A stretch of 64,000 nucleotides of DNA from Paenibacillus glycinis (GCF_009909185.1 NZ_JAAAMV010000023.1:62001-126000), one strand, 5' to 3'; counted from the stretch's first letter, positions 44,703-53,879 are shown. Notes: a model not told the origin generated them from the sequence alone. Program-made: numbers and translations.

Positions 44703-45869
44703 TTAACGAATTTTTGCCACTATTTGTTTCGCGGGTTTGCGCGCTTCTTGCTTCAGCCGCGCGATAACGCCGCCATGCGCCGTTCGCCATTCCGCGGACT
44801 CGTCGAGCAGTCGGCCTACGGCAGCCGCAAATGCGTCCGGGTCCAGCGATTCGGTCGTCCCGATCGGCTTCAACCCCAATCGGTTCAGGAACTGATCGAT
44901 CTTCGGATCGTACGAGAGACCGATAAGCGGCACCGATTGATTTGCCGCATAGATCAGCGCATGCAGGCGCATCCCGAATAGCGCGTCGCACCGGCTGACT
45001 TCAAGCAGCATCGCCTGCGGGTCGTCGCCCGGCTGCGCGATCTCGGCGACGCTCTCGCCAAGGTCGCCGAGCTGACCGATCACCCATTGCGACGCTTCCG
45101 CATCCGAGGGGGTGTGAAACGGGAGAAACCGCAGCCGCACCGCCCGGCTGCGGGCCAGCGCGCCAAGCGCGGCCGCCGCGCGCGCCAGGTCGGCGCCGTC
45201 CTTGCGCCAATGCCGCAAGGACACGCCGACCACCGGCAGCGGCGATTTCCCCGCCGCTGCCGCCGGCTCCGCATCGGCGGCCCCGCCGCCGCTTGCAGCT
45301 TCGCGCGCAAGCGGCAACCCCATGACCGGATCGGGCACAACGTCGATCCGGTCGCGCGGCACGCCCATCCGCCCAAGCAGCTCGGCGGACTCCGCGTCGC
45401 GCACGGACACGTACGCGCTCTTGCGCATGACGCCGCGAATCAGCCGATCCATCCATCGGCGATTCACGGGACCGATGCCTTGCGCGTAGATGAAAGTCGG
45501 CTTGCCCAGCAGCTGCGCCAGCTTGATGACGCCCGTGTAGTACGGGATCGTCGCCGCGCCGGTCGCATCCTGCAAGAGGCTGCCTCCGCCGCTAATGAGG
45601 CCGTCGCTGCCGCGAATCGCGCGCACGATTTCGCCAAGCTTCATCCGGTGCACGGATTCCACGCCGTACATTTTGGTCGTCCAGGCCGGGTCCACCGACA
45701 GAACGACGGGAACAATCTGCACGCCTTGCTCGGCGCCTTCCTCCGCGAGCGCGAACAATATCGATTTGAGCACCGCTTCGTCGCCGCTGTTACGGAAACC
45801 GTAATAGCCCGAGACGACTACGCGCCGGATTTGAGGCTTTGCTTTGTCTTGACGAACCGCGGTGACCAT
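44703..45869 (-). CDS. csaB: Polysaccharide pyruvyl transferase CsaB
   Basis: 388 residues. CsaB adds ketal-pyruvate to wall-polymer ManNAc-type sugars, making the ligand for SLH domains. Motifs: VVSGYYGFRNSGDEAVLKSI near the start, GGGSLLQDATGAATIPYY, IYAQGIGPVNRRWMDRLI, VGVSLRHWRKDG and FGMRLHALIYAA. An alanine- and glycine-rich insert (GGGAADAEPAAAAGKS) lies mid-protein. The ATG at 45869 is chosen because GGAG lies ten bases upstream and the upstream frame overlaps the preceding gene. It overlaps the DUF5693 gene by 52 bp, so they are coupled. The DNA is GC-rich. Confidence 0.94.
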   Translation of the reverse strand: MVTAVRQDKAKPQIRRVVVSGYYGFRNSGDEAVLKSILFALAEEGAEQGVQIVPVVLSVDPAWTTKMYGVESVHRMKLGEIVRAIRGSDGLISGGGSLLQDATGAATIPYYTGVIKLAQLLGKPTFIYAQGIGPVNRRWMDRLIRGVMRKSAYVSVRDAESAELLGRMGVPRDRIDVVPDPVMGLPLAREAASGGGAADAEPAAAAGKSPLPVVGVSLRHWRKDGADLARAAAALGALARSRAVRLRFLPFHTPSDAEASQWVIGQLGDLGESVAEIAQPGDDPQAMLLEVSRCDALFGMRLHALIYAANQSVPLIGLSYDPKIDQFLNRLGLKPIGTTESLDPDAFAAAVGRLLDESAEWRTAHGGVIARLKQEARKPAKQIVAKIR

Positions 45870-47938
45870 CGCTTCCAAACTCCTTCCAACACCTGCCATA
45901 CGCCGATCAGCACGATGCCGATCAGGGCGCCGAGCACGAGCCCGAGCAGGACGCGAATGAGGGAGATCGGAAGCGGCGTATGAATATGGGCAAAGGTATC
46001 CACCATCGACAATTGGCCGATGGATCCTACGATAAATAATACCCACGCCGCGCGATAACGAAGCGCCAGGAATAATCCGGCAAAGAAAAGCGGATGCGAC
46101 AGCAGGAATTCCTTCGTTCTCGGCCGCACGCCGAAGGTCGTTTCCAAGAAGTTACGGAACGTAAGCTCGATCGACGACGCCGATCCTTCGTTGCCGGTGC
46201 GCGACAGGTAGTACATCGCTGCCACGCCCACGAATGCGACGACGACGACCCACAAAACCGTAATTTGCATCTTCAACAGTTTGCGGATATTGCCGATGAC
46301 GGAATCGCCCGTGTAGAGGAACACATAAAGCGCGGTCAAGGCGATCGGAACCAAGTGAAGCATGCTGACGCCCCTAAATTGTTCCAGCACGAGCTTGTAC
46401 GTAATATTGTTGAGTAAGCCGACGACGAAAGGAATGCCGCAGAGGGAGATGACGGATGTCGTCGCGAAGATCGCGATTGCCATCGTGAATCGGCGTCCCG
46501 CGGTGATGCCCGGGAAGATCCAGCGGAATTGGCCGCCGTCCGTTCGCGAAGCAACGCCATGGTCCCCGCCGCCCACCGGGCGGCGATTGCCGATCGTATG
46601 GGTTCTGACGCGACGAATCGCCCATACCATGGCGAGCGTCGGCGCGCTGATGGCCGCGCCGAGCGCGAGCCCCTGTTCGAAGACGGATTTGGAAAGCACG
46701 TATAAGCCCGCGCTTCCGATCAGTCCGATGATGAATACCGGAATCGCTGCTCCCACTCCGGGGAGGAATGCTTGGATCAACAGTGCGATGAACGCGATCG
46801 CGCCCAATGCGACAAGCGCTTTAAGCGGCTTTTGCCAAGAAGGGGATGAATAGTCGAATTTCTCGGCAGGACCTGCCGTATACCCGAGCTTGTCCAACTT
46901 CGCGAGGAAGCCGTCTTCGCCCTGCAGGGAGTTGTAGATGTTCTCCAGCGGGTCCGTAATGGACGACTTGGCCGAATTGCTGGCAGGCGCGGCATTGATG
47001 TAGAACATGCGGATGCTGCGGTCTTTGACGGCCAGTTGGAAGCGGTCCGCGATGTCGATCGGTTTCAATGCGGCTGCGTCGCGTTCGGACAAGGAATAAA
47101 GTCTCGCTACATTATAATGCGTCAGGTAAGCGAGCGAATTCATGCCCTGTTGCGGTTTAGAATTCTCAATCGTGGCGATTCCGATTCCATGCTTGTCGAG
47201 CGAGTCGCCGAACGAAGTCAAGCTCTTCTTCTCGGCATTGTCGCCATACCCTTTGACGGCATTGCCGTCGAACAAAATCCGCGTAACGCCGATCGCTTGG
47301 TAGGAATCCAACAGCTTGTCCACGCTGGCGGCGTCATAAGGAATGCGGTCCGACAAACGCGGAACGATCCGGAATCCGGCGTCGTGAAGCATTTGCACGG
47401 TAACCGGGTCGGGCTGCATCGTTTTGAGCATCGCATCCTCGACCGGCGTTTCCAGCACGAGCCCGTTGCTGCCTTTGAAGCTGAACGGCGAGGTGGAGAT
47501 ATCCCAGCTTTTGAAAGTGTCCGCGATGATCGGACTCAACGATTCCTCGTCCTGCTTCGAATTGAAGAGCAAGTACGTAAAGTTCTCGTCCGCGCTCAGC
47601 GGCTTCCCCTGCAGGTCGCTTAAGGTGTCGGAGCCGTACAAGGAAATGCGTCCCGCCCACTTCAGTTCCTGAAGCGACGTTTCGAAGACGGCCATCGAGC
47701 TGATGCCTGCCGCTTTCATTTTGCCGAGCTCTTGTTGGATGAACTGCTGCGGATGGGTTTTGTAAGCCGATATTTGAAGCAGATCGCGGTAGTCGAAGAC
47801 AATGTCCACTTGCTTGGAGCTGCGCTCCGTCTTCCACCGCGTCGCGCTTACGGGCAATGCCGCGATAATGCCGATGATGATCAAGATGCACAATGCCGCG
47901 ATGGCTTTGCGATTCCAATGCTGCCAATTCTGACGCAC
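45818..47938 (-). CDS. DUF5693 family membrane protein
   Basis: 706 residues. An N-terminal membrane segment (AALCILIIIGIIAALPVSA) is followed by an extracytoplasmic domain of about 350 residues (DIVFDYRDLLQISAYKTHPQ and IGVTRILFDGNAVKGYGDNA) that resembles a TIM-barrel-like fold. The C-terminal half has about eight membrane helices. Members of this family regularly sit directly before csaB in Paenibacillaceae, so it is likely involved in export or modification of the pyruvylated wall polymer; the activity is not established. The GTG at 47938 is chosen because AAGGAG lies eight bases before it. Confidence 0.85.
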   Translation of the reverse strand: MRQNWQHWNRKAIAALCILIIIGIIAALPVSATRWKTERSSKQVDIVFDYRDLLQISAYKTHPQQFIQQELGKMKAAGISSMAVFETSLQELKWAGRISLYGSDTLSDLQGKPLSADENFTYLLFNSKQDEESLSPIIADTFKSWDISTSPFSFKGSNGLVLETPVEDAMLKTMQPDPVTVQMLHDAGFRIVPRLSDRIPYDAASVDKLLDSYQAIGVTRILFDGNAVKGYGDNAEKKSLTSFGDSLDKHGIGIATIENSKPQQGMNSLAYLTHYNVARLYSLSERDAAALKPIDIADRFQLAVKDRSIRMFYINAAPASNSAKSSITDPLENIYNSLQGEDGFLAKLDKLGYTAGPAEKFDYSSPSWQKPLKALVALGAIAFIALLIQAFLPGVGAAIPVFIIGLIGSAGLYVLSKSVFEQGLALGAAISAPTLAMVWAIRRVRTHTIGNRRPVGGGDHGVASRTDGGQFRWIFPGITAGRRFTMAIAIFATTSVISLCGIPFVVGLLNNITYKLVLEQFRGVSMLHLVPIALTALYVFLYTGDSVIGNIRKLLKMQITVLWVVVVAFVGVAAMYYLSRTGNEGSASSIELTFRNFLETTFGVRPRTKEFLLSHPLFFAGLFLALRYRAAWVLFIVGSIGQLSMVDTFAHIHTPLPISLIRVLLGLVLGALIGIVLIGVWQVLEGVWKRWSPRFVKTKQSLKSGA

Positions 47939-47958
47939 AACTTCCACTCCTTAACGTA

Positions 47959-47987
47959 TTCCGGCGGGGACAACGCCCCGCCCGGAA
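47959..47987. other. GC-rich hairpin between pgcA and DUF5693 gene
   Basis: TTCCGGCGGGG pairs with CCCCGCCCGGAA (one bulge). Neither side has a T-run, so it may be a processing or pausing element and not a full terminator. Confidence 0.4.
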
Positions 47988-47996
47988 GCTTTCTGC

Positions 47997-49700
47997 TTAA
48001 GCCTTGCTGTCGACGCGCTGCATCACGGTTTCCGTCAGCGCCTTGATGGCGTCCTGCGCCTGGCTTAACGATTGACCGCGTACGGCAACATACACTTTGA
48101 TTTTCGGTTCCGTTCCCGAAGGACGCAGGCAGAACCAGGAGCCGTCCTCCAGCATGTATTTGAGCACGTTCTCGGGCGGCAACCCGTCCAAGCCCGGCAA
48201 GTAATCCAATACCTTGGTCACGCGCACGCCGCCTACTTCCGTCGGCGGATTGCCGCGCCAGTCCTGCATGATGCCGGCGATTTGTTGAACGCCGTCCACG
48301 CCCTTCAGCGTGCGGGACTCCAGATGCTCCATGAAGTAACCGTACTGCGCATACAACTCCAGAAGCACGTCGTACAAGGTTTTGCCTTGGCTCTTGTAAT
48401 AAGCGGCAGCCTCGCAGATAAGCAGCGAAGCGACGACCGCGTCTTTATCGCGGGCATACGTGCCGGCCAAATAACCGTAGCTTTCCTCGTAGCCGAACAA
48501 GAAGGAATGCTCTCCGCTCTTCTCGTATTGGGTGATTTTCTCCCCGATGTATTTGAAGCCGGTCAGCGTGTTCACGACCTCGGCGCCGTAAGAAGCCGCG
48601 ATATCGCCGCCCATCTCGCTCGTGACGATCGTCTTGACGACGACGCCGTTCGCCGGCAGCTGGCCGCGGTCCTTGAGCGTGCCAAGCAGATAATGCACCA
48701 TGATCGCGCCGGACTGGTTGCCCGATAGCACGACGTACTCGCCGTCATTATTGCGGACGACCGCGCCCATCCGGTCGCAATCCGGATCCGTTCCGATCAT
48801 AATGTCGGCGCCGACTTCTTGGCCCAGCTTGATCGCCAGCGTGAACGCTTCGCGTTCTTCAGGATTCGGGGATTTGACCGTGCTGAAATAGCCGTCCGGT
48901 TGTTCTTGTTCCGCTACTATATGTACATTGGAGAGTCCTGCCGCCGCGAGCACTTCGCGCACCGGGATGTTGCCCGCCCCGTGAAGCGGCGTGTAAACCA
49001 CCGTCAGCGCTTCGCCCAGTCCGTTTTTCAACAACTCGCTATTCAAGCTTTGCGCCGCGACCGTGCGGATGAAGTCTTGGTCTTCCGCTTCGCCCAGCCA
49101 TTGCAGCAAGCCTTGGGCCTCCGCGTCTTCCCGGCTCATGCGTTTCACTTGATCGAAGCCAGTAACGGCTTGGATCGCGCCGATCACTTGCTCCGCGTCC
49201 GCCGGCACGAGCTGGCAGCCGTCGGAACCGTAGGCTTTGTACCCGTTATATTCGGGCGGATTGTGGCTGGCCGTTATGACCACGCCGCTAGTCGCGCCGA
49301 GCGCGCGTACCGCGAAAGACAACTGCGGCGTCGGGCGCAAAGATTTGAACAAATATGCCGTTACGCCGTTCGCAGCAAGCACAAGCGCCGCGTCCAGCGC
49401 GAACTCGGGAGAGTTGTTGCGCGAATCGTGGGCGATGACGACGGATGGTTTCGACGATTTGCCGAGGGTCCAATTCGCCAGTCCTTGCGTGGCTTTGCCG
49501 ACGGTATACACGTTCAACCGGTTCGTCCCTGCGCCCATCACGCCGCGCAAGCCGCCCGTGCCGAATTCCAGCTCGCGGTAAAAGCGATCCTCGATTTCCT
49601 TGTCGTTGCCCCGAAGAGCCGCCAGTTCCTCTTTCGTCGCAGCGTCGATAGAAGGGTCCGCAAGCCAAGCCTCGTAACGTTCAACAGCAGTTTGGTTCAT
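47997..49700 (-). CDS. pgcA: Phosphohexomutase (alpha-phosphoglucomutase type)
   Basis: 567 residues. It interconverts glucose-6-phosphate and glucose-1-phosphate, supplying precursors for UDP-sugars and wall polymers. Motifs: FGTGGLRGVMGAGTNRLN, the phosphoserine loop ITASHNPPEYNGYKAYG, the metal loop GTDPDCDRMG, sugar loop GYEESYGYLAG and phosphate loop RPSGTEPKIKVY. The ATG at 49700 is chosen because GAGAGG lies nine bases upstream; two earlier ATGs lack a site. It may be co-transcribed with the downstream DUF5693-csaB pair. Confidence 0.94.
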   Translation of the reverse strand: MNQTAVERYEAWLADPSIDAATKEELAALRGNDKEIEDRFYRELEFGTGGLRGVMGAGTNRLNVYTVGKATQGLANWTLGKSSKPSVVIAHDSRNNSPEFALDAALVLAANGVTAYLFKSLRPTPQLSFAVRALGATSGVVITASHNPPEYNGYKAYGSDGCQLVPADAEQVIGAIQAVTGFDQVKRMSREDAEAQGLLQWLGEAEDQDFIRTVAAQSLNSELLKNGLGEALTVVYTPLHGAGNIPVREVLAAAGLSNVHIVAEQEQPDGYFSTVKSPNPEEREAFTLAIKLGQEVGADIMIGTDPDCDRMGAVVRNNDGEYVVLSGNQSGAIMVHYLLGTLKDRGQLPANGVVVKTIVTSEMGGDIAASYGAEVVNTLTGFKYIGEKITQYEKSGEHSFLFGYEESYGYLAGTYARDKDAVVASLLICEAAAYYKSQGKTLYDVLLELYAQYGYFMEHLESRTLKGVDGVQQIAGIMQDWRGNPPTEVGGVRVTKVLDYLPGLDGLPPENVLKYMLEDGSWFCLRPSGTEPKIKVYVAVRGQSLSQAQDAIKALTETVMQRVDSKA

Positions 49701-49782
49701 CTCCAGCATCCTCTCCATTTTTTATATATAGTTCAAGCGCGAAGGGGCTCGGTTTTTTGCCGGGCAAGGCCCGTTCGGCAAA

Positions 49783-50214
49783 TTATTCCGGGTCCTTCAG
49801 CGCGAACATGATCTCGCCTTCGGCAACGACCTTATCTCCCACCTTGGCCGTGGCTTGTCCTTTGCCGATCGGCCCTTTGAGGCGCGTAATCTCCACTTCC
49901 AGGATCAACGTATCTCCCGGGGTGACCTGTCCGCGGAACCGAAAATTATCGATGCCGGCGAAAAACCCGATTTTGCCGCGGTTCGCTTCCACCATCAGAA
50001 TAGCCACGGTTCCGACCTGCGCCAGCGCCTCGACGATCAAAACGCCGGGCATGACCGGATACGCCGGAAAGTGTCCCGTGAAAAACGGCTCGTTCATCGT
50101 CACGTTCTTCAGTCCGACCGCCCGCTTGCCTTCTTCCACTTCTAGGATGCGGTCCACCAGCAGAAACGGCGGCCGATGCGGAATGATTTCCTGGATTTGT
50201 CGAATATCGAGCAT
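49783..50214 (-). CDS. fabZ: 3-hydroxyacyl-ACP dehydratase FabZ
   Basis: 143 residues, normal length. It dehydrates 3-hydroxyacyl-ACP in fatty acid elongation. The hot-dog fold active site is in [19 protein letters not shown], with the histidine in HFP and the glutamate in [25 protein letters not shown] near the start is a further family mark. It starts 160 bp after the CDP-alcohol transferase gene and ends before pgcA; it seems to stand alone. The gene context (not with other fab genes) is common in this family of bacteria. Confidence 0.96.
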   Translation of the reverse strand: MLDIRQIQEIIPHRPPFLLVDRILEVEEGKRAVGLKNVTMNEPFFTGHFPAYPVMPGVLIVEALAQVGTVAILMVEANRGKIGFFAGIDNFRFRGQVTPGDTLILEVEITRLKGPIGKGQATAKVGDKVVAEGEIMFALKDPE

Positions 50215-50311
50215 AGCTCAAACTTCCTTTCGTCGCGCATGTTATAAATTGCTTATTATTGTGCCACAATAAGGCCATCCTACACGAAACTGCAGTCGTG
50301 GGGTTAAGATA

Positions 50312-50372
50312 AGGGAGATTGAACGCGTGCTTCTTGAAGAAGTTCCGCGCGTTCGATCTCCTTTTTATCGTG
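50312..50372 (-). terminator. Hairpin after pgsA-like gene
   Basis: GGAGATCGAACGCG pairs with CGCGTTCAATCTCC (one mismatch) right after the stop at 50375. The minus strand follows with CTTATCTT only; on the plus strand the stem is followed by TTTTT, so it may work better against plus-strand transcription. Confidence 0.6.
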
Positions 50373-50374
50373 TC

Positions 50375-50959
50375 TCAGGCTTCCCGAGCGTGATGCTCTT
50401 TGTTGTCCGCGTCGGTCGGCGTCCCCTTGATCTTCGCCTTCTTGCCCTCCCTGTTTAACGCCAAGAACAATCCGATGTAGATAAACGACGTGATGAACGA
50501 AAAGGCGATGACGCCCCACAAATACGTGCGCGCCCAAGGCATTTCGAAGAAAATAAAGAAAATCGCCAAGTAATAAAGCATTGTCGTCAGCTTGCCCATC
50601 CAGTTGGCGGGCACGGTTTTCTTCCCCCGAAAGTGAAAATAAGCCGATCCGACGATCATGCCCGCGTCGCGAACGAAAATCGCCGCGCCTGCGCTCCATG
50701 GAATATGTCCCGTAATCAGCAAGGACAGGATGACGGCAATCATCATCATTTTGTCCGCCAGCGGATCCAGCATGGAGCCAACCATGGTGACCTGTCCATA
50801 CTTACGCGCCAGATAGCCGTCCAATACATCGGTCAATCCGGCAACCACGACGACCAGGAAGGCCCATTTCATATGATTCGTGGAGTCCGAGGCATATATG
50901 GCTACATAGACGGGAATCAACGCAAACCGAAGCATGGTGAGCATATTCGGTACATTCAT
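50375..50959 (-). CDS. CDP-alcohol phosphatidyltransferase (PgsA-like)
   Basis: 194 residues with about five membrane helices. The diagnostic CDP-alcohol motif DGx2ARx8Gx3Dx3D is present as DGYLARKYGQ followed by VGSMLDPLAD (about residues 47-70). Such enzymes move a phosphatidyl group from CDP-diacylglycerol to glycerol-3-phosphate, which would make phosphatidylglycerolphosphate, but related paralogues use other alcohols. The C-terminus is hydrophilic and basic. AAGGAGG precedes the ATG. It stands alone, not beside cinA/recA as the main pgsA usually is, so it could be a second copy. Confidence 0.88.
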   Translation of the reverse strand: MNVPNMLTMLRFALIPVYVAIYASDSTNHMKWAFLVVVVAGLTDVLDGYLARKYGQVTMVGSMLDPLADKMMMIAVILSLLITGHIPWSAGAAIFVRDAGMIVGSAYFHFRGKKTVPANWMGKLTTMLYYLAIFFIFFEMPWARTYLWGVIAFSFITSFIYIGLFLALNREGKKAKIKGTPTDADNKEHHAREA

Positions 50960-51408
50960 AATGCTTACGCCTCCTTACCGATTAGGTGACGGGCGATTGG
51001 TTTGCGCGGACGGCAGGCTGCGCAGCATTCGCCCACGGGCGATTGGTTTGCGCGGACGGCAGCCGACCGTCCTTCATCCCAGATATGCGATGATCCGTCC
51101 TGCAGACATTCTAAACCATTATACCGCTACGCTGGAAAAAATAAAACCTCGCCCAAGCCCCAACTCCCGCGTACGGCACCGCATAAACGAGGGACTATTT
51201 CCCTCTTTGCGCGAACTAAATCTGGCAGAATATGCATAATGACTTCAATTTCCGTCCCAACGAACCGTTAAATATAGAGACACGATGAAACGCCGCCGTC
51301 CACGCAGCGCGGTATGCTCATCCCTTCATTATATAGAAGCTCGGCGGACGATTCGCTTTCCTTCTATTAATAAAGGAAAATTTCTGTCTCTGGAGGTTAT
51401 GAATCAGC
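50960..51408. other. Intergenic region with 28-bp repeats before BIG2 protein gene
   Basis: 449 bp containing two 28-bp direct repeats close to the pgsA-like start, and scattered AT-rich patches. TTGCGC and TATGCA 18 bases apart near 51210-51240 is a weak plus-strand promoter. No gene with a ribosome-binding site is found. Confidence 0.5.
50989..51062. repeat. Two exact 28-bp direct repeats
   Basis: ACGGGCGATTGGTTTGCGCG... occurs at 50989-51016 and again at 51035-51062, both identical over 28 bp with a 46-bp period. Each contains GATTGGTTTGCG, the reverse complement of a core found in the 49-bp repeats at 53731-53877. Confidence 0.92.
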
Positions 51409-53586
51409 ATGCGCACGAACAAACCCGCCGCCCCTGCCAAATTCCGCCCATGGCTCACTTTCCTGTTAGCCATCGTCTTGACGTTCTCTTCCTTTGCAGG
51501 ACTGGCTTACGCGGACGACGTCGTCACCGGCATTTCCTTCGACAACGCTCCTTCCCCGGCCCGGATCTATATCGATGACGATACGCTGCAGGTCGACGTC
51601 GTCGCGTCCATATCCGGATCGTCCTCTCAGAAAAACGTCACGTTGGACGCGGCTTGGACCACCTCGAATTCTTCGATCGTCAAAGTCACGAGCGGACAAT
51701 TGACCGCCATCGCCAAAGGCAGCGCAACGATCAGCGCTACCTATAAAGGCTTCAAGGTCTCCCTGCCTGTCACCGTTGATTATTTATATGACAGCGTGAC
51801 GATCAAGAATGACGGCACTGCCGTAGATTCCGCGATTAACGTCAAACTGGGCGACGAGCTCGACTACGACCTCATCGCCGTCAAAAGCGGATCGGCCGAT
51901 CAGAACGTCACCGACGACGCGACGTGGACAAGCTCCGATGCCGATGTCGCGACGGTCGAAGACGGCAAGATCAAACTGCTGGCGGCCGGCGTCACGACCA
52001 TCACCGCCAAATTCAAAGGCAGAACGGACACCGTTAAATTGACCGTTGCCTCGCCTTACAAATCGCTCTCGCTCTCGAACAACGATTTGTTGGAATTCAC
52101 CTACGGCGATCCGACGGAAGCCTTGACGGCAACGTCGCTCTCCACCGAAAGCGTCAGCAGCGACGTCACGGGCAAAGCGACATGGACGACGAGCAGCGCA
52201 ACCGTCGCGACGGTCGACAAAGGCGTCGTAACGCCCGTCGGCGTAGGCACGGCCACGATTACCGCCGAGTACCTCGGCGTGAGCAGCAGCGTGACCGTCG
52301 TCGTAAGGCCGGCCTTCGAAGCGATGCGCCTCACCCCGAAGGAAGATCAGCACATCCTGCTGAAAGAAAGCCCGGTTCCTTTTACCGCCGTCGTACTGAA
52401 CGGCGATGACGCGCCGCTTGACGTCACCGCCAAAGCGACGTGGACATCCAGCAACGTGTTCGCCGCTACCGTCAGCAAAGAAGGGCTCGTGAGTCCCAAA
52501 GGAATCGGCGCCACCGTTATTAAAGCATCGTACATGGGCGTCACGCAGCAAGTAAACGTAACGGTTTATCCGAGCGTCAGCAGCTTGACGGCGGCCAAAG
52601 ACAAGATGGACGCGTACGTGGACGACGACAACGTAACGCTGCCGAAAGTTTCCGCCACGACGATCGCCGACGAGACGGTGGATGTATCGAGCGTCGTCAC
52701 CTGGACCAGCAGCGACAAAGACATTTTCGATAAAGTAGACGGCAAGTGGAAAGCGAAGAAGGTCGGCAAAGTCACCTTGACGGGCGCCATCCAGTCCAAG
52801 TCCGTCACGGTTACCGTGAACGTGCACGAACAACCGCTGATGCTGAGCTCCGACCAAGAGAACTTGTCGGTTGTCATCGGCAAGGACACGAAGCTCCCGA
52901 CCATCACGATGACGTACGACAGCGGCAACGAGGAGGACGTCACGTCCTTGGTGACATGGAAGAGCTCTTCGGCCAACCTGATCGTGAAGGCCCCGAACGT
53001 CAAAGGCATCAAAGCTTCGGCCGTCACGCTGACCGCTACGTACCTGGGCAAATCCACGTCGATCCGCGTCACGATCGAAGAGGAAATCACCAAACTGCTC
53101 GTGGATAATCTCGCTCCCGTCTACAGCCCGGCGCGTACCTATACGCTCAAGGTAACGGGTGTCTACAAAAGCGGCAAAACCGTCTCCCTCGCCTCCAAAA
53201 TGAACTGGACGATGGATTCGGAAGAGCTCGCGACGATCAAAGGCAGCTCCATCAAAACGATTAAAGAAGGTACCTTCAAGCTGACCGGCACGTACCAAGG
53301 CAAATCCGTCGTCATCTCCGTCTCGGTCATCGGCAAGCTGAAGAAAATGACGCCATCCAGCAAATCGCTGACGATGGCGCCCGCAGCGAAGGAAACCGTC
53401 AATGTGACCGGCGAATACGAAGGCGGCCGCGTCGGAGACGTAACCAAGGCGGCTCTATGGACAACCGGCAATAACAAGGTAGCAACCGTCGAAGACGGCG
53501 TCATTACCGCGATCGCGAAAGGCTCGACTTATGTGCGCGCGAAGGTAGAAGGCAAAACGATCAGCATTCACGTATCCGTAAAATAA
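51409..53586 (+). CDS. Secreted protein with tandem BIG2 Ig-like domains
   Basis: 725 residues. Signal peptide FRPWLTFLLAIVLTFSSFAG with cleavage near AYA-DD. The mature protein is about eight repeats of 80-90 residues with the BIG2 pattern: DAAWTTSNSSIVKV, ATWTSSDADVATVEDG, ATWTTSSATVATVDKG, ATWTSSNVFAATVSKEG, each followed by G.ATITAKYKG. No SLH, sortase or catalytic motif is seen; it may be purely structural or adhesive. GGAGG lies 12 bases before the ATG; an intervening out-of-frame ATG is present. It is followed by a good terminator and flanked on both sides by short repeats. Confidence 0.92.
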   Translation: MRTNKPAAPAKFRPWLTFLLAIVLTFSSFAGLAYADDVVTGISFDNAPSPARIYIDDDTLQVDVVASISGSSSQKNVTLDAAWTTSNSSIVKVTSGQLTAIAKGSATISATYKGFKVSLPVTVDYLYDSVTIKNDGTAVDSAINVKLGDELDYDLIAVKSGSADQNVTDDATWTSSDADVATVEDGKIKLLAAGVTTITAKFKGRTDTVKLTVASPYKSLSLSNNDLLEFTYGDPTEALTATSLSTESVSSDVTGKATWTTSSATVATVDKGVVTPVGVGTATITAEYLGVSSSVTVVVRPAFEAMRLTPKEDQHILLKESPVPFTAVVLNGDDAPLDVTAKATWTSSNVFAATVSKEGLVSPKGIGATVIKASYMGVTQQVNVTVYPSVSSLTAAKDKMDAYVDDDNVTLPKVSATTIADETVDVSSVVTWTSSDKDIFDKVDGKWKAKKVGKVTLTGAIQSKSVTVTVNVHEQPLMLSSDQENLSVVIGKDTKLPTITMTYDSGNEEDVTSLVTWKSSSANLIVKAPNVKGIKASAVTLTATYLGKSTSIRVTIEEEITKLLVDNLAPVYSPARTYTLKVTGVYKSGKTVSLASKMNWTMDSEELATIKGSSIKTIKEGTFKLTGTYQGKSVVISVSVIGKLKKMTPSSKSLTMAPAAKETVNVTGEYEGGRVGDVTKAALWTTGNNKVATVEDGVITAIAKGSTYVRAKVEGKTISIHVSVK

Positions 53587-53602
53587 TCGCTTGACCGGAT
53601 TC

Positions 53603-53642
53603 AGGCCCGCATCTCGTCGTTGGACGGTGATGCGGGCCTTTT
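53603..53642 (+). terminator. Terminator of BIG2 protein gene
   Basis: AGGCCCGCATC and GATGCGGGCCT arms followed by TTTT, 17 bp after the stop. Confidence 0.9.
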
Positions 53643-53698
53643 GCACGCTTCCCGGAACGCTTGCCGCTTGGTGACCAGCCTAACACCGCCCAGAGCAC

Positions 53699-53729
53699 AA
53701 AAAGCCTGCTTAGCTGGGCTAAGCAGGCT
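53699..53729 (-). terminator. Terminator of the mbl-flhOP/epuA side
   Basis: AGCCTGCTTAGC-tgg-GCTAAGCAGGCT, a perfect 12-bp stem, followed on the minus strand by TTTTT. Confidence 0.9.
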
Positions 53730-53730
53730 C

Positions 53731-53877
53731 TTATCGGAAATGCCGCATTCAAAGCTCCGCTTTGAACGCAAACCAATCCTTTATCGGAATGCTGCATTCA
53801 AAGCTCCGCTTTGAACGCAAACCAATCCTTTATCGGAATGCCGCATTCAAAGCTCCGCTTTGAACGCAAACCAATCC
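53731..53877. repeat. Three tandem 49-bp repeats with internal palindromes
   Basis: Copies at 53731-53779, 53780-53828 and 53829-53877. Copies 2 and 3 differ at one base (GCTGC/GCCGC); copy 1 has an additional A in GGAAATG. Each holds GAATGCCGCATTC and TTCAAAGC-tcc-GCTTTGAA palindromes and the core CGCAAACCAATC. The last copy ends 2 bp before the stop codon of the epuA-like gene. Confidence 0.95.
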
Positions 53878-53879
53878 GA

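Noticed and set aside
51285-51578. 97-codon frame starting upstream of the BIG2 gene
   Set aside because: Although an ATG lies next to the GGAGG, it runs out of frame into the BIG2 gene and encodes no recognisable protein.
53731-53877. CRISPR array
   Set aside because: The 49-bp units are directly adjacent with no unique spacers, only three copies, and no cas genes nearby.
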